From Metallyticus violacea (lineage: Eukaryota; Arthropoda; Insecta; Mantodea; Metallyticidae), in assembly GCA_030762175.1 (NCBI GenBank), contig CM060834.1:66817501-66881500 (forward strand): 64,000 nucleotides of DNA. The letters run 5' to 3'. Within the stretch, counting starts at the first letter, position 1, and each line of letters opens with the position of its first letter. Shown here one piece after another: positions 22,471-36,350 of this stretch. The notes under the pieces were generated by a model. That model was not told the origin of the DNA and made no database searches. It saw nothing but the letters and a program-made list of their open reading frames with translations. Both the position numbers and the translations under genes were made by a program.

Positions 22471-25240
22471 TTTTGAAACTTCGTTAGAATCACTTTTTTT
22501 CCGTTCTTATTTGAGATAACTGGTTCTCTTTCATTATACTAGTTTGATAGCCTCAGTAAAGCATATTATGCGCAAAGAATCTCGAAAAGAAAAAAAATTT
22601 TTTCGAAGTTTGGAATCGTTGTTTGAATCACTTTTTTCCGATCTTATTTGAGATTACTGGTTCTCTTTCATTATACTAGTTTGATAGCCTCAGCAAAGCA
22701 TATTATGCGCAAAGAATCTCGAAAAGAAAAAAAATTTTTTTCGAAGTTTGGAAACTTCGTTAGAATCACTTTTTTTCCGTTCCTATTTGAGATAACTGGT
22801 TCTCTTTCATTATACTAGTTTGATAGCCTCAGTAAAGCATATTATGCGCAAAGAATCTCGAAAAGAAAAAAATTCTTTTTCGAAGTTTGGAAACGTTGTT
22901 TTAATCACTTTTTTCCGTTCTTATTTGAGATTACTGGTTCTCTTTCATTATAGTAGTTTGATAGCCTCAGAAAAGCAAATTATGCACAAAGAATCTCGAA
23001 AAGAAAAAAAAATTTTTTCGAAGTTTGGACACTTCGTTAGAATCACTTTTTTTCCGATCTTATTTGAGATAACTGGTTCTCTTTCATTATACTAGTTTGA
23101 TAGCATCAGCAAAGCATATTATGCGCAAAGAATCTCGAAAAAAAAAAATTTTTTTCGAAGTTTGGAAACTTCGTTAGAATCACTTTTTTTCCGTTCTTAT
23201 TTGAGATAACTGGTTCTCTTTCATTATACTAGTTTGATAGCCTCTGCAAAGCATATTATGCGCAAAGAATCTCGAAAAGAAAAAAAATTTTTTTCGAAGT
23301 TTGGAAACTTCGTTAGAATGACTTTTTTTCCGTTCTTATTTGAGATAACTGGTTCTCTTTCATTATACTAGTATGATAGCCTCAGTAAAGCATATTATGC
23401 GCAAAGAATCTGGAAAAGAAAAAAAAATTTTTTCGAAGTTTGGAAACTTCGTTAGAATCACTTTTTCCGTTCTTATTTGAGATAACTGGTTCTCTTTCAT
23501 TATACTAGTTTGATAGCCTCAGTAAAGCATATTATGCGCAAAGAATCTCGAAAAGAAAAAAAATTTTTTTCGAAGTTTGGAAACGTCGTTTGAATCACTT
23601 TTTCCGTTCTTATTTGAGATTACTGGTTCTCTTTCATTATAGTAGTTTGATAGCCTCAGAAAAGCATATTATACGCAAAGAATCTCGAAAAGAAAAAAGT
23701 TTTTTTTCGAAGTTTGGAAACTTCTTTAGAATCACTTTTTTTCCGTTCTTATTTGAGATAACTGGTTCTCTTTCATTATACTAGTTTGATAGCATCAGTA
23801 AAGCATATTATGCGCAAAGAATCTGGAAAAGAAAAAAAATTATTTTCGAAGTTTGGAAACCTCGTTAGAATCACTTCTTTCCGTTCTTAATTGAGATAAC
23901 TGGTTCTCTTTCATTATACTAGTTTGATAGCCTCAGTAAAGCATATTATGCGCAAAGAATCTCGAAAAGAAAAAACTTTTTTTTTGAAGTTTGGAAACTT
24001 CGTTAGAATCACTTTTTTTCCGTTCTTATTTGAGATAACTGGTTCTCTTTCATTATACTAGTTTGATAGGCTCAGTAAAGCATATTATGCGCAAAGAATC
24101 TCGAAAAGAAAAAAAATTTTTTAGAAGTTTGGTATCGCCGTTTGAATCACTTTTTTCCGTTCTTATTTGAGATTACTGGTTCTCTTTCATTATACTAGTT
24201 TGATAGCCTCAGCAAAGCATATTATGCGCAAAGAATCTCGAAAAGAAAAAAAATTTTTTTCGAAGTTTGGAAACTTCGTTAGAATCACTTTTTTTTCCGT
24301 TCTTATATGAGATAACTGGTTCTCTTTCATTATACTAGTTTGATAGCCTCAGTAAAGCATATTATGCGCAAAGAATCTCGAAAAGAAAAAAATTTTTTTT
24401 TCGAAGTTTGGAAACGTCGTTTGAATCACTTTTTTCCGTTCTTATTTGAGATTACTGGTTCTCTTTCATTATAGTAGTTTGATAGCCTCAGAAAAGCATA
24501 TTATGCACAAAGAATCTCGAAAAGGAAAAAAATTTTTTTCGAAGTTTGGACACTTCGTTAGAATCACTTTTTTTCCGATCTTATTTGAGATAACTGATTC
24601 TCTTTCATTATACTAGTTTGATAGCCTCAGCAAAGCATATTATGCGCAAAGAATCTCGAAAAGAAAAAAAATTTTTTTCGAAGTTTGGAAACTTCGTTAG
24701 AATCACTTTTTTTCCGTTCTTATTTGAGATAACTGGTTCTCTTTCATTATACTAGTTTGATAGGCTCAGTAAAGCATATTATGCGCAAAGAATCTCGAAG
24801 AGAAAAAAAAAATATTTTTTCGAAGTTTGGAAACGTAGTTTGAATCACTTTTTTCCGTTCTTATTTGAGATTACTGGTTCTCTTTCATTATAGTAGTTTG
24901 ATAGCCTCAGAAAAGCATATTATGCACAAAGAATCACGAAAAGAAAAAAAAATTTTTTCGAAGTTTGGAAACTTCGTTAGAATCATTTTTTTCCGTTCTT
25001 ATTTGAGATAACTGGTTCCCTTTCATTATACTAGTTTGATAGCCTCAGAAAAGCATATTATGCGCAAAGAATCTCGAAAAGAAAAAAGTATTTTTTCGAA
25101 GTTTGGAAACTTCTTTAGAATCACTTTTTTTCCGTTCTTATTTGAGATAACTGGTTCTCTTTCATTATACTAGTTTGATAGCCTCAGTAAAGCATATTAT
25201 GCGCAAAGAATCTGGAAAAGAAAAAAAATTTTTTTCGAAG
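22471..25240. repeat. 20-monomer HOR unit, copy 2 (2,770 bp)
   Basis: Direct tandem repeat of 19700-22470 with the same order of rare variants (K cassette at 22820-23095, TATTATACGC monomer at 23590, GGTATCGCCG near 24130, and a GGTTCCCTTTC variant near 25015 matching 22244). Differences are few: one site near 24306 reads TCTTATATGAG, and the T-run near 23461 is shorter. The high similarity suggests a recent duplication. Confidence 0.78.
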
Positions 25241-26212
25241 TTTGTAAACTTCGTTAGAATCACTTTTTTTCCGTTCTTATTTGAGATAACTGGTTCTCTT
25301 TCATTATACTAGTTTGATAGCCTCTGCAAAGCATATTATGCACAAAGAATCACGAAAAGAAAAAAAAAATTTTTCGAATTTTGGAAACTTCGTTAGAATC
25401 ACTTTTTTTCCGTTCTTATTTGAGATAACTGGTTCTCTTTCATTATACTAGTTTGATAGCCTCAGCAAAGCATATTATGCGCAAAGAATCTCGAAAAGAA
25501 AAAAAATTTTTTTTGAAGTTTTGAAACTTCGTTAGAATCACTTTTTTCCGTTCTTATTTGAGATAACTGGTTCTCTTTCATTATACTAGTTTGATAGCCT
25601 CAGTAAAGCATATTATGCGCAAAGAATCTGGAAAAGAAAAAAAATTATTTTCGAAGTTTGGAAACTTCGTTAGAATCACTTTTTTCCCGTTCTTAATTGA
25701 GATAACTGGTTCTCTTTCATTATACTAGTTTGATAGCCTCAGCAAAGCATATTATGCGTAAAGAATCTCGAAAAGAAAAAAATTTTTTTCGAAGTTTGGA
25801 AACTTCGTTAGAATCACTTTTTTTCCGTTCTTATTTGAGATAACTGGTTCGCTTTCATTATACTAATTTGATAGCCTCAGAAAAGCATATTATGCGCAAA
25901 GAATCTCGAAAAGAAAAAAAATTTTTTTTGTAGTTTGGAAACTTCGTTAGAATCACTTTTTTTCCGTTCTTATTTGAGATAACTGGTTCCCTTTCATTAT
26001 ACTAGTTTGATAGCCTCAGTAAAGCATATGATGCTCAAAGAATCTCGAAAAGAAAAAAAATTTTTTTCGAAGTTTGGAAACTTCCTTAGAATCACTTTTT
26101 TTCCGTTCTTATTTGAGATAACTGGTTCTCTTTCATTATACTAGTTTGATAGCCTCAGTAAAGCATATTATGCGCAAAGAATCTGGAAAAGAAAAAAAAT
26201 TTTTTTCGAAGT
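25241..26212. repeat. Seven-monomer segment repeated from ~18730-19700
   Basis: Matches 18730-19700 at an offset near 6,512 bp. Shared rare states include GCACAAAGAATCACG, GAAGTTTTGAAAC, the E monomer with TTTTTTCCCGTTC, GCGTAAAG, GGTTCGCTTTC with ACTAATTTG, TTTTTTTTGTAG, GGTTCCCTTTC and GCATATGATGCTC. It shows that whole seven-monomer modules, not single monomers, were moved or copied. Confidence 0.72.
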
Positions 26213-28012
26213 TTTGAAACTTCGTTAGAATCACTTTTTTTCCGTTCTTATTTGAGATAACTGGTTCTCTTTCATTATACTAGTTTGATAGCCTCAGTAA
26301 AGCATATTATGCGCAAAGAATCTCGAAAAGAAAAAAATTTTTTTTCGAAGTTTGGAAACGTCGTTTGAATCACTTTTTTCCGTTCTTAATTGAGATTACT
26401 GCTTCTCTTTCATTATAGTAGTTTGATAGCCTCAGAAAAGCATATGATGCTCAAAGAATCTCGAAAAGAAAAAAAAATTTTTTCGAAGTTTGGAAACGTC
26501 GTTTGAATCACTTTTTTCCGTTCTTATTTGAGATTACTGGTTCTCTTTCATTATAGTAGAATGATAGCCTCAGAAAAGCATATTATGCACAAAGAATATC
26601 GAAAAGAAAAAAAATTTTTTTGGAAGTTTGGAAACTTCGTTAGAATCACTTTTATTCCGTTCTTATTTGAGATAACTGGTTCTCTTTCATTATACTAGTT
26701 TGATAGCCTCAGAAAAGCATATTATGCGCAAAGAATCTCGAAAAGAAAAAAAGGTTTTTTTTCGAAGTTTGGAAACTTCGTTTGAATCACTTTTTTTCCG
26801 TTCTTATTTGAGATAACTGGTTCTCTTTCATTATACTAGTTTGATAACCTCAGAAAAGGATATTATGCGCAAAGAATCTCGAAAAGAAAAAAGTTTTTTT
26901 TCGAAATTTGGAAACTTCGTTTGAATCACTTTTTTTTCCGTTCTTATTTGAGATAACTGGTTCTCTTTCATTATATTAGTTTGATAGCGTCAGTAAAGCA
27001 TATAATGCGCTAAGAATCTGGAAAAGAAAAAAATTTTTTTTGGAAGTTTGGAAACTTCGTTAGAATCACTTTTTTCCGTTCTTATTTGAGATAACTGGTT
27101 CTCTTTCATTATACTAGTTTGATAGCCTCAGTAAAGCATATTATGCGCAAAGAATCTCGAAAAGAAAAAAAATTTTTTTCGAAGTTTGGAAACTTCGTTA
27201 GAATCACTTTTTTCCGTTCTTATTTGAGATAACTGGATCTCTTTCATTATACTAGTTTCATTGCCTCTGTAAAGCATATTATGCGCAAAGAATCTCGAAA
27301 AGAAAAAAAATTTTTTTCGAAGTTTGGAAACGTCGTTTGAATAACTTTTTCCGTTCTTATTTGAGATTACTGGTTCTCTTTCATTATAGTAATTTGATAG
27401 ACTCAGAAAAGCATATTATGCGCAAAGAATCTCGAAAAGAAAAAAGTTTTTTTTCGAAGTTTGGAAACTTCGTTAGAATCACTTTTTTTCCGTTCTTATT
27501 TGAGATAACTGGTTCTCTTTCATTATACTAGTTTGATAGCCTCAGTAAAGCATATTATGCGCAAAGAATCTGGAAAAGAATAAAAATTATTTTCGAAGTT
27601 TGGAAACTTCGTTAGAATCACTTTTTTTCCGTTCTTAATTGAGATAACTGGTTCTCTTTCATTATACTAGTTTGATAGCCTCAGTAAAGCATATTATGCG
27701 AAAAGAATCTCGAAAAGAATAAAGTTTTTTTTTGAAGTTTGGAAACTTCGTTTGAATCACTTTTTTTCCGTTCTTATTTGAGATAACTGGTTCTCTTTCA
27801 TTATACTAGTTTGATAGGCTCAGTAAAGCATATTATGCGCAAAGAATCTCGAAAAGAAAAAAAAAATTTTCGAAGTTTGGAATCGTCGTTTGAATCACTT
27901 TTTTCCGTTCTTATTTGAGATTACTGGTTCTCTTTCATTATACTAGTTTGATAGCCTCAGTAAAACATATTATGCGCAAAGAATCTGGAAAAGAAAAAAA
28001 ATTTTTTTCGAA
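26213..28012. repeat. 13-monomer HOR unit (1,800 bp)
   Basis: Starts at GAAGTTTTGAAAC. It contains a B monomer with TACTGCTTCTC (about 26398), ATAGTAGAATGAT (about 26555), ACTTTTATTCCG, CGAAATTTGG (about 26904), GCATATAATGCGCTAAG (about 27000), the short B-type monomer at 27337, E near 27632 and C near 27880. The next unit repeats this order at an offset of 1,800-1,801 bp. One monomer near 27255 is unusual, with ACTAGTTTCATTGCCTCTG. Confidence 0.75.
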
Positions 28013-30232
28013 GTTTTGAAACTTCGTTAGAATCACTTTTTTTCCGTTCTTATTTGAGATAACTGGTTCTCTTTCATTATACTAGTTTGATAGCCTCAGT
28101 AAAGCATATTATGCGCAAAGAATCTCGAAAAGAAAGAAATTTTTTTTCGAAGTTTGGAAACGTCGTTTGAATCACCTTTTTCCGTTCTTATTTGAGATTA
28201 CTGCTTCTCTTTCATTATAGTAGTTTGATAGCCTCAGAAAAGCATATTATGCTCAAAGAATCTCGAAAAGAAAAAAAATTTTTTTCGAAGTTTGGAAACG
28301 TCGTTTGAATCACTTTTTTCCGTTCTTATTTGAGATTACTGGTTCTCTTTCATTATAGTAGAATGATAGCCTCAGAAAAGCATATTATGCACAAAGAATA
28401 TCGAAAAGAAAAAAAATTTTTTTGGAAGTTTGGAAAGTTCGTTAGAATCACTTTTATTCCGTTCTTATTTGAGATAACTGGTTCTCTTTCATTATACTAG
28501 TTTGATAGCCTCAGAAAAGCATATTATGCGCAAAGAATCTCGAAAAGAAAAAAAATTTTTTTGGAAGTTTGGAAACTTCGTTAGAATCACTTTTTTTCCG
28601 TTCTTATTTGAGATAACTGGTTCTCTTTCATTATACTAGTTTGATAGCCTCAGTAAAGCATATTATGCGCAAAGAATATGGAAAAGAAAAAAAATTTTTT
28701 TCAAAGTTTGGAAACTTCGTTAGAATCACTTTTTTTCCGTTCTTATGTGAGATAACTGGTTCTCTTACCTTATACTAGTTTGATAACCTCAGAAAAGGAT
28801 ATTATGCGCAAAGAATCTCGAAAAGAAAAAAGTTTTTTTTCGAAGTTTGGAAACTTCGTTTGAATCACTTTTTTTTCCGTTCTTATTTGAGATAACTGGT
28901 TCTCTTTCATTATATTAGTTTGATAGCGTCAGTAAAGCATATTATGCGCTAAGAATCTGGAAAAGAAAAAAAATTTTTTTCGAAGTTTGGAAACTTCGTT
29001 AGAATCACTTTTTTCCGTTCTTATTTGAGATAACTGGTTCTCTTTCATTATACTAGTTTCATAGCCTCAGTAAAGCATATTATGCGCAAAGAATCTCGAA
29101 AAGAAAAAACATTTTTTTCGAAGTTTGGAAACGTCGTTTGAATCACTTTTTCCGTTCTTATTTGAGATTACTGGTTCTCTTTCATTATAGTAATTTGATA
29201 GCCTCAGAAAAGCATATTATGCGCAAAGAATCTCGAAAAGAAAAAAGTTTTTTTTCGAAGTTTGGAAACTTATTTAGAATCTCTTTTTTTCCGTTCTTAT
29301 TTGAGATAACTGGTTCTCTTTCATTATACTAGTTTGATAGCCTCAGTAAAGCATATTATGCGCAAAGAATCTGGAAAAGAAAAAAAATTATTTTCGAAGT
29401 TTGGAAACTTCGTTAGAATCACTTTTTTTCCGTTCTTAATTGAGATAACTGGTTCTCTTACATTATACTAGTTTGATAGCCTCAGTAAAGCATATTATGC
29501 GCAAAGAATCTCGAAAAGAATAAAGTTTTTCTTTGAAGTTTGTGAACTTCGTTTGAATCACTTTTTTTCCGTTCTTATTTGAGGTAACTGGTTCTCTTTC
29601 ATTATACTAGTTTGATAGGCTCAGTAAAGCATATTATGCGCAAAGAATCTCGAAAAGAAAAAAAAAATTTTCGAAGTTTGGAATCGTCGTTTGAATCACT
29701 TTTTTCCGTTCTTATTTGAGATTACTGGGTCTCTTTCATTATACTAGTTTGATAGCCTCAGCAAAGCATATTATGCGCAAAGAATCTCGAAAAGAAAAAA
29801 ATTTTTTTCGAAGTTTGGAAACTTCGTTAGAATCACTTTTTTTCCGTTCTCATTTGAGATAACTGGTTCGCTTTCATTATACTAATTTGATAGTCTCAGA
29901 AAAGCATATTATGCGCAAAGAATCTCGAAAAGAAAAAAATTTTTTTTTGTAGTTTGGAAACTTCGTTAGAATCACTTTTTTTCCGTTCTTATTTGAGATA
30001 ACTGGTTCTCTTTCATTATACTAGTTTGATAGCCTCAGTAAAGCATATGATGCTCAAAGAATCTCGAAAAGAAAAAAAATTTTTTTCGAAGTTTGGAAAC
30101 TTCCTTAGAATCACTTTTTTTCCGTTCTTATTTGAGATAACTGGTTCTCTTTCATTATACTAGTTTGATAGCCTCAGTAAAGCATATTATGCGCAAAGAA
30201 TCTGGAAAAGAAAAAAAATTTTTTTCGAAGTT
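28013..30232. repeat. 16-monomer HOR unit (2,220 bp)
   Basis: Repeats the preceding unit (GAAGTTTTGAAAC at 28013, ATAGTAGAATGAT near 28367, short B-type monomer at 29138, E near 29432) and then adds about three monomers with TTCTCATTTGAG, GGTTCGCTTTC, TTTTTTTTTGTAG and GCATATGATGCTC (about 29840-30160). The added monomers are the same kind seen at about 585-840, 19337-19560 and 25846-26090. Confidence 0.72.
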
Positions 30233-31760
30233 TTGAAACTTCGTTAGAATCACTTTTTTTCCGTTCTTATTTGAGATAACTGGTTCTCTTTCATTATACT
30301 AGTTTGATAGCCTCAGTAAAGCATATTATGCGCAAAGAATCTCGAAAAGAAAAAAATTTTTTTTCGAAGTTTAGAAACGTCGTTTGAATCACTTTTTTCC
30401 GTTCTTATTTGAGATTACTGCTTCTCTTTCATTATAGTAGTTTGATAGCCTCAGAAAAGCATATTATGCTCAAAGAATCTGGAAAAGAAAAAAAATTTTT
30501 TTCGAAGTTTGGAAACGTTGTTTGAATCACTTTTTTCCGTTCTTATTTGAGATTACTGGTTCTCTTTCATTATAGTAGAATGATAGCCTCAGAAAAGCAT
30601 ATTATGCACAAAGAATATCGAAAAAAAAAAAAATTTTTTTGTAAGTTTGGAAACTTCGTTAGAATCACTTTTATTCCGTTCTTATTAGAGATAACTGGTT
30701 CTCTTTCATTATACTAGTTTGATAGCCTCAGAAAAGCATATTATGCGCAAAGAATCTCGAAAAGAAAAAAATTTTTTTTCGAAGTTTGGAAACGTCGTTT
30801 GAATCACTTTTTTCCGTTCTTATTTGAGATTACTGCTTCTCTTTCATTATAGTAGAATGATAGCCTCAGAAAAGCATATTATGCACAAAGAATATCGAAA
30901 AGAAAAAAAATTTTTTTGGAAGTTTGGAAACTTCGTTAGAATCACTTTTTTTCCTTTCTTATGTGAGATAACTCGTTCTCTTTCCTCATACTAGTTTGAT
31001 AACCTCAGAAAAGGATATTATGCGCAAAGAATCTCGAAAAGAAAAAAGTTTTTTTTCGAAATTTGGAAACTTCGTTTGAATCACTTTTTTTTCCGTTCTT
31101 ATTTGCGATAACTGGTTCTCTTTCATTATATTAGTTTGATAGCGTCAGTAAAGCATATAATGCGCTAAGAATCTGGAAAAGAAAAAAAATTTTTTTCGAA
31201 GTTTGGAAACTTCGTTAGAATCACTTTTTTCCGTTCTTATTTGATATAACTGGTTCTCTTTCATTATACTAGTTTGATAGCCTCAGTAAAGCATATTATG
31301 CGCAAAGAATCTCGAAAAGAAAAAAATTTTTTTCGAAGTTTGGAAACGTCGTTTGAATCACTTTTTCCGTTCTTATTTGAGATTACTGGTTCTCTTTCAT
31401 TATAGTAGTTTGATAGCCTCAGAAAAGCATATTATGCGCAAAGAATCTCGAAAAGAAAAAAGTTTTTTTTCGAAGTTTGGAAACTTCTTTAGAATTACTT
31501 TTTTTCCGTTCTTATTTGAGATAACTGGTTCTCTTTCATTATACTAGTTTGATAGCCTCAGTAAAGCATATTATGCGCAAAGAATCTGGAAAAGAAAAAA
31601 AATTATTTTCGAAGTTTGGAACCTTCGTTAGAATCACTTTTTTTCCGTTCTTAATTGAGATAACTGGTTCGCTTTCATTATACTAGTTTGATAGCCTCAG
31701 TAAAGCATATTATGCGCAAAGAATCTCGAAAAGAACAAAGTTTTTCTTTGAAGTTTGGAA
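30233..31760. repeat. Third copy of the ATAGTAGAATGAT-type unit, ~11 monomers
   Basis: Begins again at GAAGTTTTGAAAC and carries two ATAGTAGAATGAT monomers in close succession (about 30575 and 30850), where neighbouring units have one. It then has TTCTTATGTGAG with ACTCGTTCTC and CTTTCCTCATAC (matching 1559-1590), GCGATAACTGG near 31105, a short B-type monomer at 31353 and E near 31650. From about 30958 it parallels 1559-2250 at an offset of 29,398 bp. Confidence 0.72.
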
Positions 31761-34700
31761 ACTTCGTTTGAATCACTTTTTTCCGTTCTTATTTGAGATA
31801 ACTGGTTCTCTTTCATTATACTAGTTTGATAGGCTCAGTAAAGCATATTATGCGCAAAGAATCTCGAAAAGAAAAAAATTTTTTCGAAGTTTGGAATCGT
31901 CGTTTGAATCACTTTTTTCCGTTCTTATTTGAGATTACTGGTTCTCTTTCATTATACTAGTTTGATAGCCTCAGCAAAGCATATTATGCGCAAAGAATCT
32001 CGAAAAGAAAAAAAATTTTTTTCGAAGTTTGGAAACTTCGTTAGAATCACTTTTTTTCCGTTCTTATTTGAGATAACTGGTTCTCTTTCATTATACTAGT
32101 TTGATAGCCTCAGTAAACCATATTATGCGCAAAGAATCTCGAAAAGAAAAAAATTTTTTTTCGAAGTTTGTAAACGTCGTTTGAATCACTTTTTTCCGTT
32201 CTTATTTGAGATTACTGGTTCTCTTTCATTATAGTAGTTTAGTAGCCTCAGAAAAGCATATTATGCACAAAGAATCTCGAAAAGAAAAAAATTTTTTTTC
32301 GAAGTTTGGACACTTCGTTAGAATCACTTTTTTTCCGATCTTATTTGAGATAACTGGTTCTCTTTCATTATACTAGTTTGATAGGCTCAGTAAAGCATAT
32401 TATGCGCAAAGAATCTCGAAAAGAAAAAAAATTTTTTCGAAGTTTGGAATCGTCGTTTGAATCACTTTTTTCCGTTCTTATTTGAGATTACTGGAACTCT
32501 TTCATTATACTAGTTTGATAGCCTCAGCAAAGCATATTATGCGCAAAGAATCTCGAAAAGAAAAAAATTTTTTTCGAAGTTTGGAAACTTCGTTAGAATC
32601 ACTTTTTTTCCGTTCTTATTTGAGATAACTGGTTCTCTTTCATTATACTAGTTTGATAGCCTCAGTAAAGCATATTATGCGCAAAGAATCTCGAAAAGAA
32701 AAAAAATTTTTTTCGAAGTTTGGAAACGTCGTTTTAATCACTTTTTTCCGTTCTTATTTGAGATTACTGGTTCTCTTTCATTATAGTAGTTTGATAGCCT
32801 CAGAAAAGCATATTATGCACAAAGAATCTCGAAAAGAAAAAAAATTTTTTTCGAAGTTTGGACACTTCGTTAGAATCACTTTTTTTCCGATCTTATTTGA
32901 GATAACTGGTTCTCTTTCATTATACTAGTTTGATAGCCTCAGCAAAGCATATTATGCGCAAAGAATCTCGAAAAGAAAAAAGTTTTTTTTCGAAGTTTGG
33001 AAACTTCGTTTCAATCACTTTTTTTTCCGTTCTTATTTGAGATAACTGGTTCTCTTTCATTATATTAGTTTGATAGCGTCAGTAAAGCATATTATGCGCA
33101 AAGAATCTGGAAAAGAAAAAAAAATTTTTTCGAAGTTTGGAAACTTCGTTAGAATCACTTTTTTCCGTTCTTATTTGAGATAACTGGTTCTCTTTCATTA
33201 TACTAGTTTGATAGCCTCAGTAAAGCATATTATGCGCAAAGAATCTCGAAAAGAAAAAAAATTTTTTTCGAAGTTTGGAAACGTCGTTTGAATCACTTTT
33301 TCCGTTCTTATTTGAGATAACTGGTTCTCTTTCATTATACTAGTTTGATAGCATCAGTAAAGCATATTATGCGCAAAGAATCTGGAAAAGAAAAAAAATT
33401 ATTTTCGAAGTTTGGAAACCTCGTTAGAATCACTTCTTTCCGTTCTTAATTGAGATAACTGGTTCTCTTTCATTATACTAGTTTGATAGCCTCAGTAAAG
33501 CATATTATGCGCAAAGAATCTCGAAAAGAAAAAACTTTTTTTTTGAAGTTTGGAAACTTCGTTAGAATCACTTTTTTTCCGTTCTTATTTGAGATAACTG
33601 GTTCTCTTTCATTATACTAGTTTGATAGGCTCAGTAAAGCATATTATGCGCAAAGAATCTCGAAAAGAAAAAAAATTTTTTAGAAGTTTGGTATCGTCGT
33701 TTGAATCACTTTTTTCCGTTCTTATTTGAGATTACTGGTTCTCTTTCATTATACTAGTTTGATAGCCTCAGCAAAGCATATTATGCGCAAAGAATCTCGA
33801 AAAGAAAAAAAATTTTTTCGAAGTTTGGAAACTTCGTTAGAATCACTTTTTTTCCGTTCTTATTTGAGATAACTGGTTCTCTTTCATTATACTAGTTTGA
33901 TAGCCTCAGTAAAGCATATTATGCGCAAAGAATCTCGAAAAGAAAAAAATTTTTTTTTCGAAGTTTGGAAACGTCGTTTGAATCACTTTTTTCCGTTCTT
34001 ATTTGAGATTACTGGTTCTCTTTCATTATAGTAGTTTGATAGCCTCACAAAAGCAAATTATGCACAAAGAATCTCGAAAAGAAAAAAAAATTTTTTCGAA
34101 GTTTGGACACTTCGTTAGAATCACTTTTTTTCCGATCTTATTTGAGATAACTGATTCTCTTACATTATACTAGTTTGATAGCCTCAGCAAAGCATATTAT
34201 GCGCAAAGAATCTCGAAAAGAAAAAAAATTTTTTTCGAAGTTTGGAAACTTCGTTAGAATCACTTTTTTCCGTTCTTATTTGAGATTACTGGTTCTCTTT
34301 CATTATAGTAGTTTGATAGCCTCAGAAAAGCATATTATGCACAAAGAATCACGAAAAGAAAAAAAAATTTTTTCGAAGTTTGGAAACTTCGTTAGAATCA
34401 TTTTTTTCCGTTCTTATTTGAGATAACTGGTTCTCTTTCATTATACTAGTTTGATAGCCTCAGAAAAGCATATTATGCGCAAAGAATCTCGAAAAGAAAA
34501 AAGTATTTTTTCGAAGTTTGGAAACTTCTTTAGAATCACTTTTTTTCCGTTCTTATTTGAGATAACTGGTTCTCTTTCATTATACTAGTTTGATAGCCTC
34601 AGTAAAGCATATTATGCGCAAAGAATCTGGAAAAGAAAAAAAATTTTTTTCGAAGTTTGGAAACTTCGTTAGAATCACTTTTTTTCCGTTCTTATTTGAG

Positions 34701-36350
34701 ATAACTGGTTCTCTTTCATTATACTAGTTTGATAGCCTCAGCAAAGCATATTATGCGCAAAGAATCTCGAAGAGAAAAAAAAAATATTTTTTCGAAGTTT
34801 GGAAACGTAGTTTGAATCACTTTTTTCCGTTCTTATTTGAGATTACTGGTTCTCTTTCATTATAGTAGTTTGATAGCCTCAGAAAAGCATATTATGCACA
34901 AAGAATCACGAAAAGAAAAAAAATTTTTTTCGAAGTTTGGAAACGTCGTTTGAATCACTTTTTTCCGTTTTTATTTGAGCTAACTGGTTCTCTTTCATTA
35001 TACTAGTTTGATAGCCTCAGCAAAGTATATTATGCGCAAAGAATCTCGAAAAGAAAAAAAAATTTTTTCGAAGTTTGGAAACTTCGTTAGAATCACTTTT
35101 TTTCCGTTCTTATTTGAGATAACTGGTTCTCTTTCATTATACTAGTTTGATAGCCTCAGTAAAGCATATTATGCGCAAATAATCTGGAAAAGAAAAAAGT
35201 TTTTTTTTGAAGTTTGGAAACTTCGTTTGAATCACTTTTTTTCCGTTCTTATTTGAGATAACTGGTTCTCTTTCATTATACTAGTTTGATAGGCTCAGTA
35301 AAGCATATTATGCGCAAAGAATCCCGAAAAGAAAAAAAATTTTTTCGAAGTTTGGAATCGTCGTTTGAATCACTTTTTTCCGTTCTTATTTGAGATTACT
35401 GGAACTCTTTCATTATACTAGTTTGATAGCCTCAGCAAAGCATATTATGCGCAAAGAATCTCCAAAAGAAAAAAATTTTTTTCGAAGTTTGGAAACTTCG
35501 TTAGAATCACTTTTTTCCGTTCTTATTTGAGATAACTGGTACTCTTTCATTATACTAGTTTGATAGCCTCAGTAAAGCATATTATGCGCAAAGAATCTCG
35601 AAAAGAAAAAAAATTTTTTTCGAAGTTTGGAAACGTCGTTTTAATCACTTTTTTCCGTTCTTATTTGAGATTACTGGTTCTCTTTCATTATAGTAGTTTG
35701 ATAGCCTCAGAAAAGCATATTATGCACAAAGAATCTCGAAAAGAAAAAAATTTTATTTCGAAGTTTGGACACTTCGTTAGAATCACTTTTTTTCCGATCT
35801 TATTTGAGATAACTGGTTCTCTTTCATTATACTAGTTTGATAGCCTCAGCAAAGCATATTATGCGCAAAGAATCTCGAAAAGAAAAAAATTTTTTTTCGA
35901 AGTTTGGAAACTTCGTTAGAATCACTTTTTTTCCATTCTTATTTGAGATAACTGGTTCTCTTTCATTATACTAGTTTGATAGCCTCAGCAAAGCATATTA
36001 TGCGCAAAGAATCCCGAAAAGAAAAAAAAATTTTTTTCGAAGTTTGGAAACCTCGTTAGAATCACTTTTTTCCGTTCTTATTTGAGATAACTGGTTCTCT
36101 TTCATTATACTAGTTTGATAGGCTCAGTAAAGCATATTATGCGCAAAGAATCTCGAAAAGAAAAAAATTTTTTTTCGAAGTTTGGAAACTTTGTTTGAAT
36201 GACTTTTTTTCCGTTCTAATTTGAGATAACTGATTCTCTTTCATTATACTAGTTTGATAGCCTCAGTAAAGCATATTATGCGCAAAGAATATGGAAAAGA
36301 AAAAAAATTTTTTTCGAAGTTTGGAAACTTCGTTAGAATCACTTTTTTTC
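31761..36350. repeat. Rearranged copy of the unit 1/2 type, ~33 monomers
   Basis: Contains a C-A-B-D run, then a B-D pair at 32653-32928 preceded by GATTACTGGAACTC, CGTTTCAATCAC near 33009, a second cassette from E near 33445, CGAAGAG near 34767, TTTTTATTTGAGCTAACTGG near 34970, GCAAAGTATATT near 35025, and another GGAACTC/B-D pair (35560-35835). The order matches units 1 and 2, with two deletions: about four monomers missing near 32970 and one near 33300. It ends with the AACTTTGTTTGAATGAC and AATATGG monomers also found at about 5830-5940. Confidence 0.72.
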
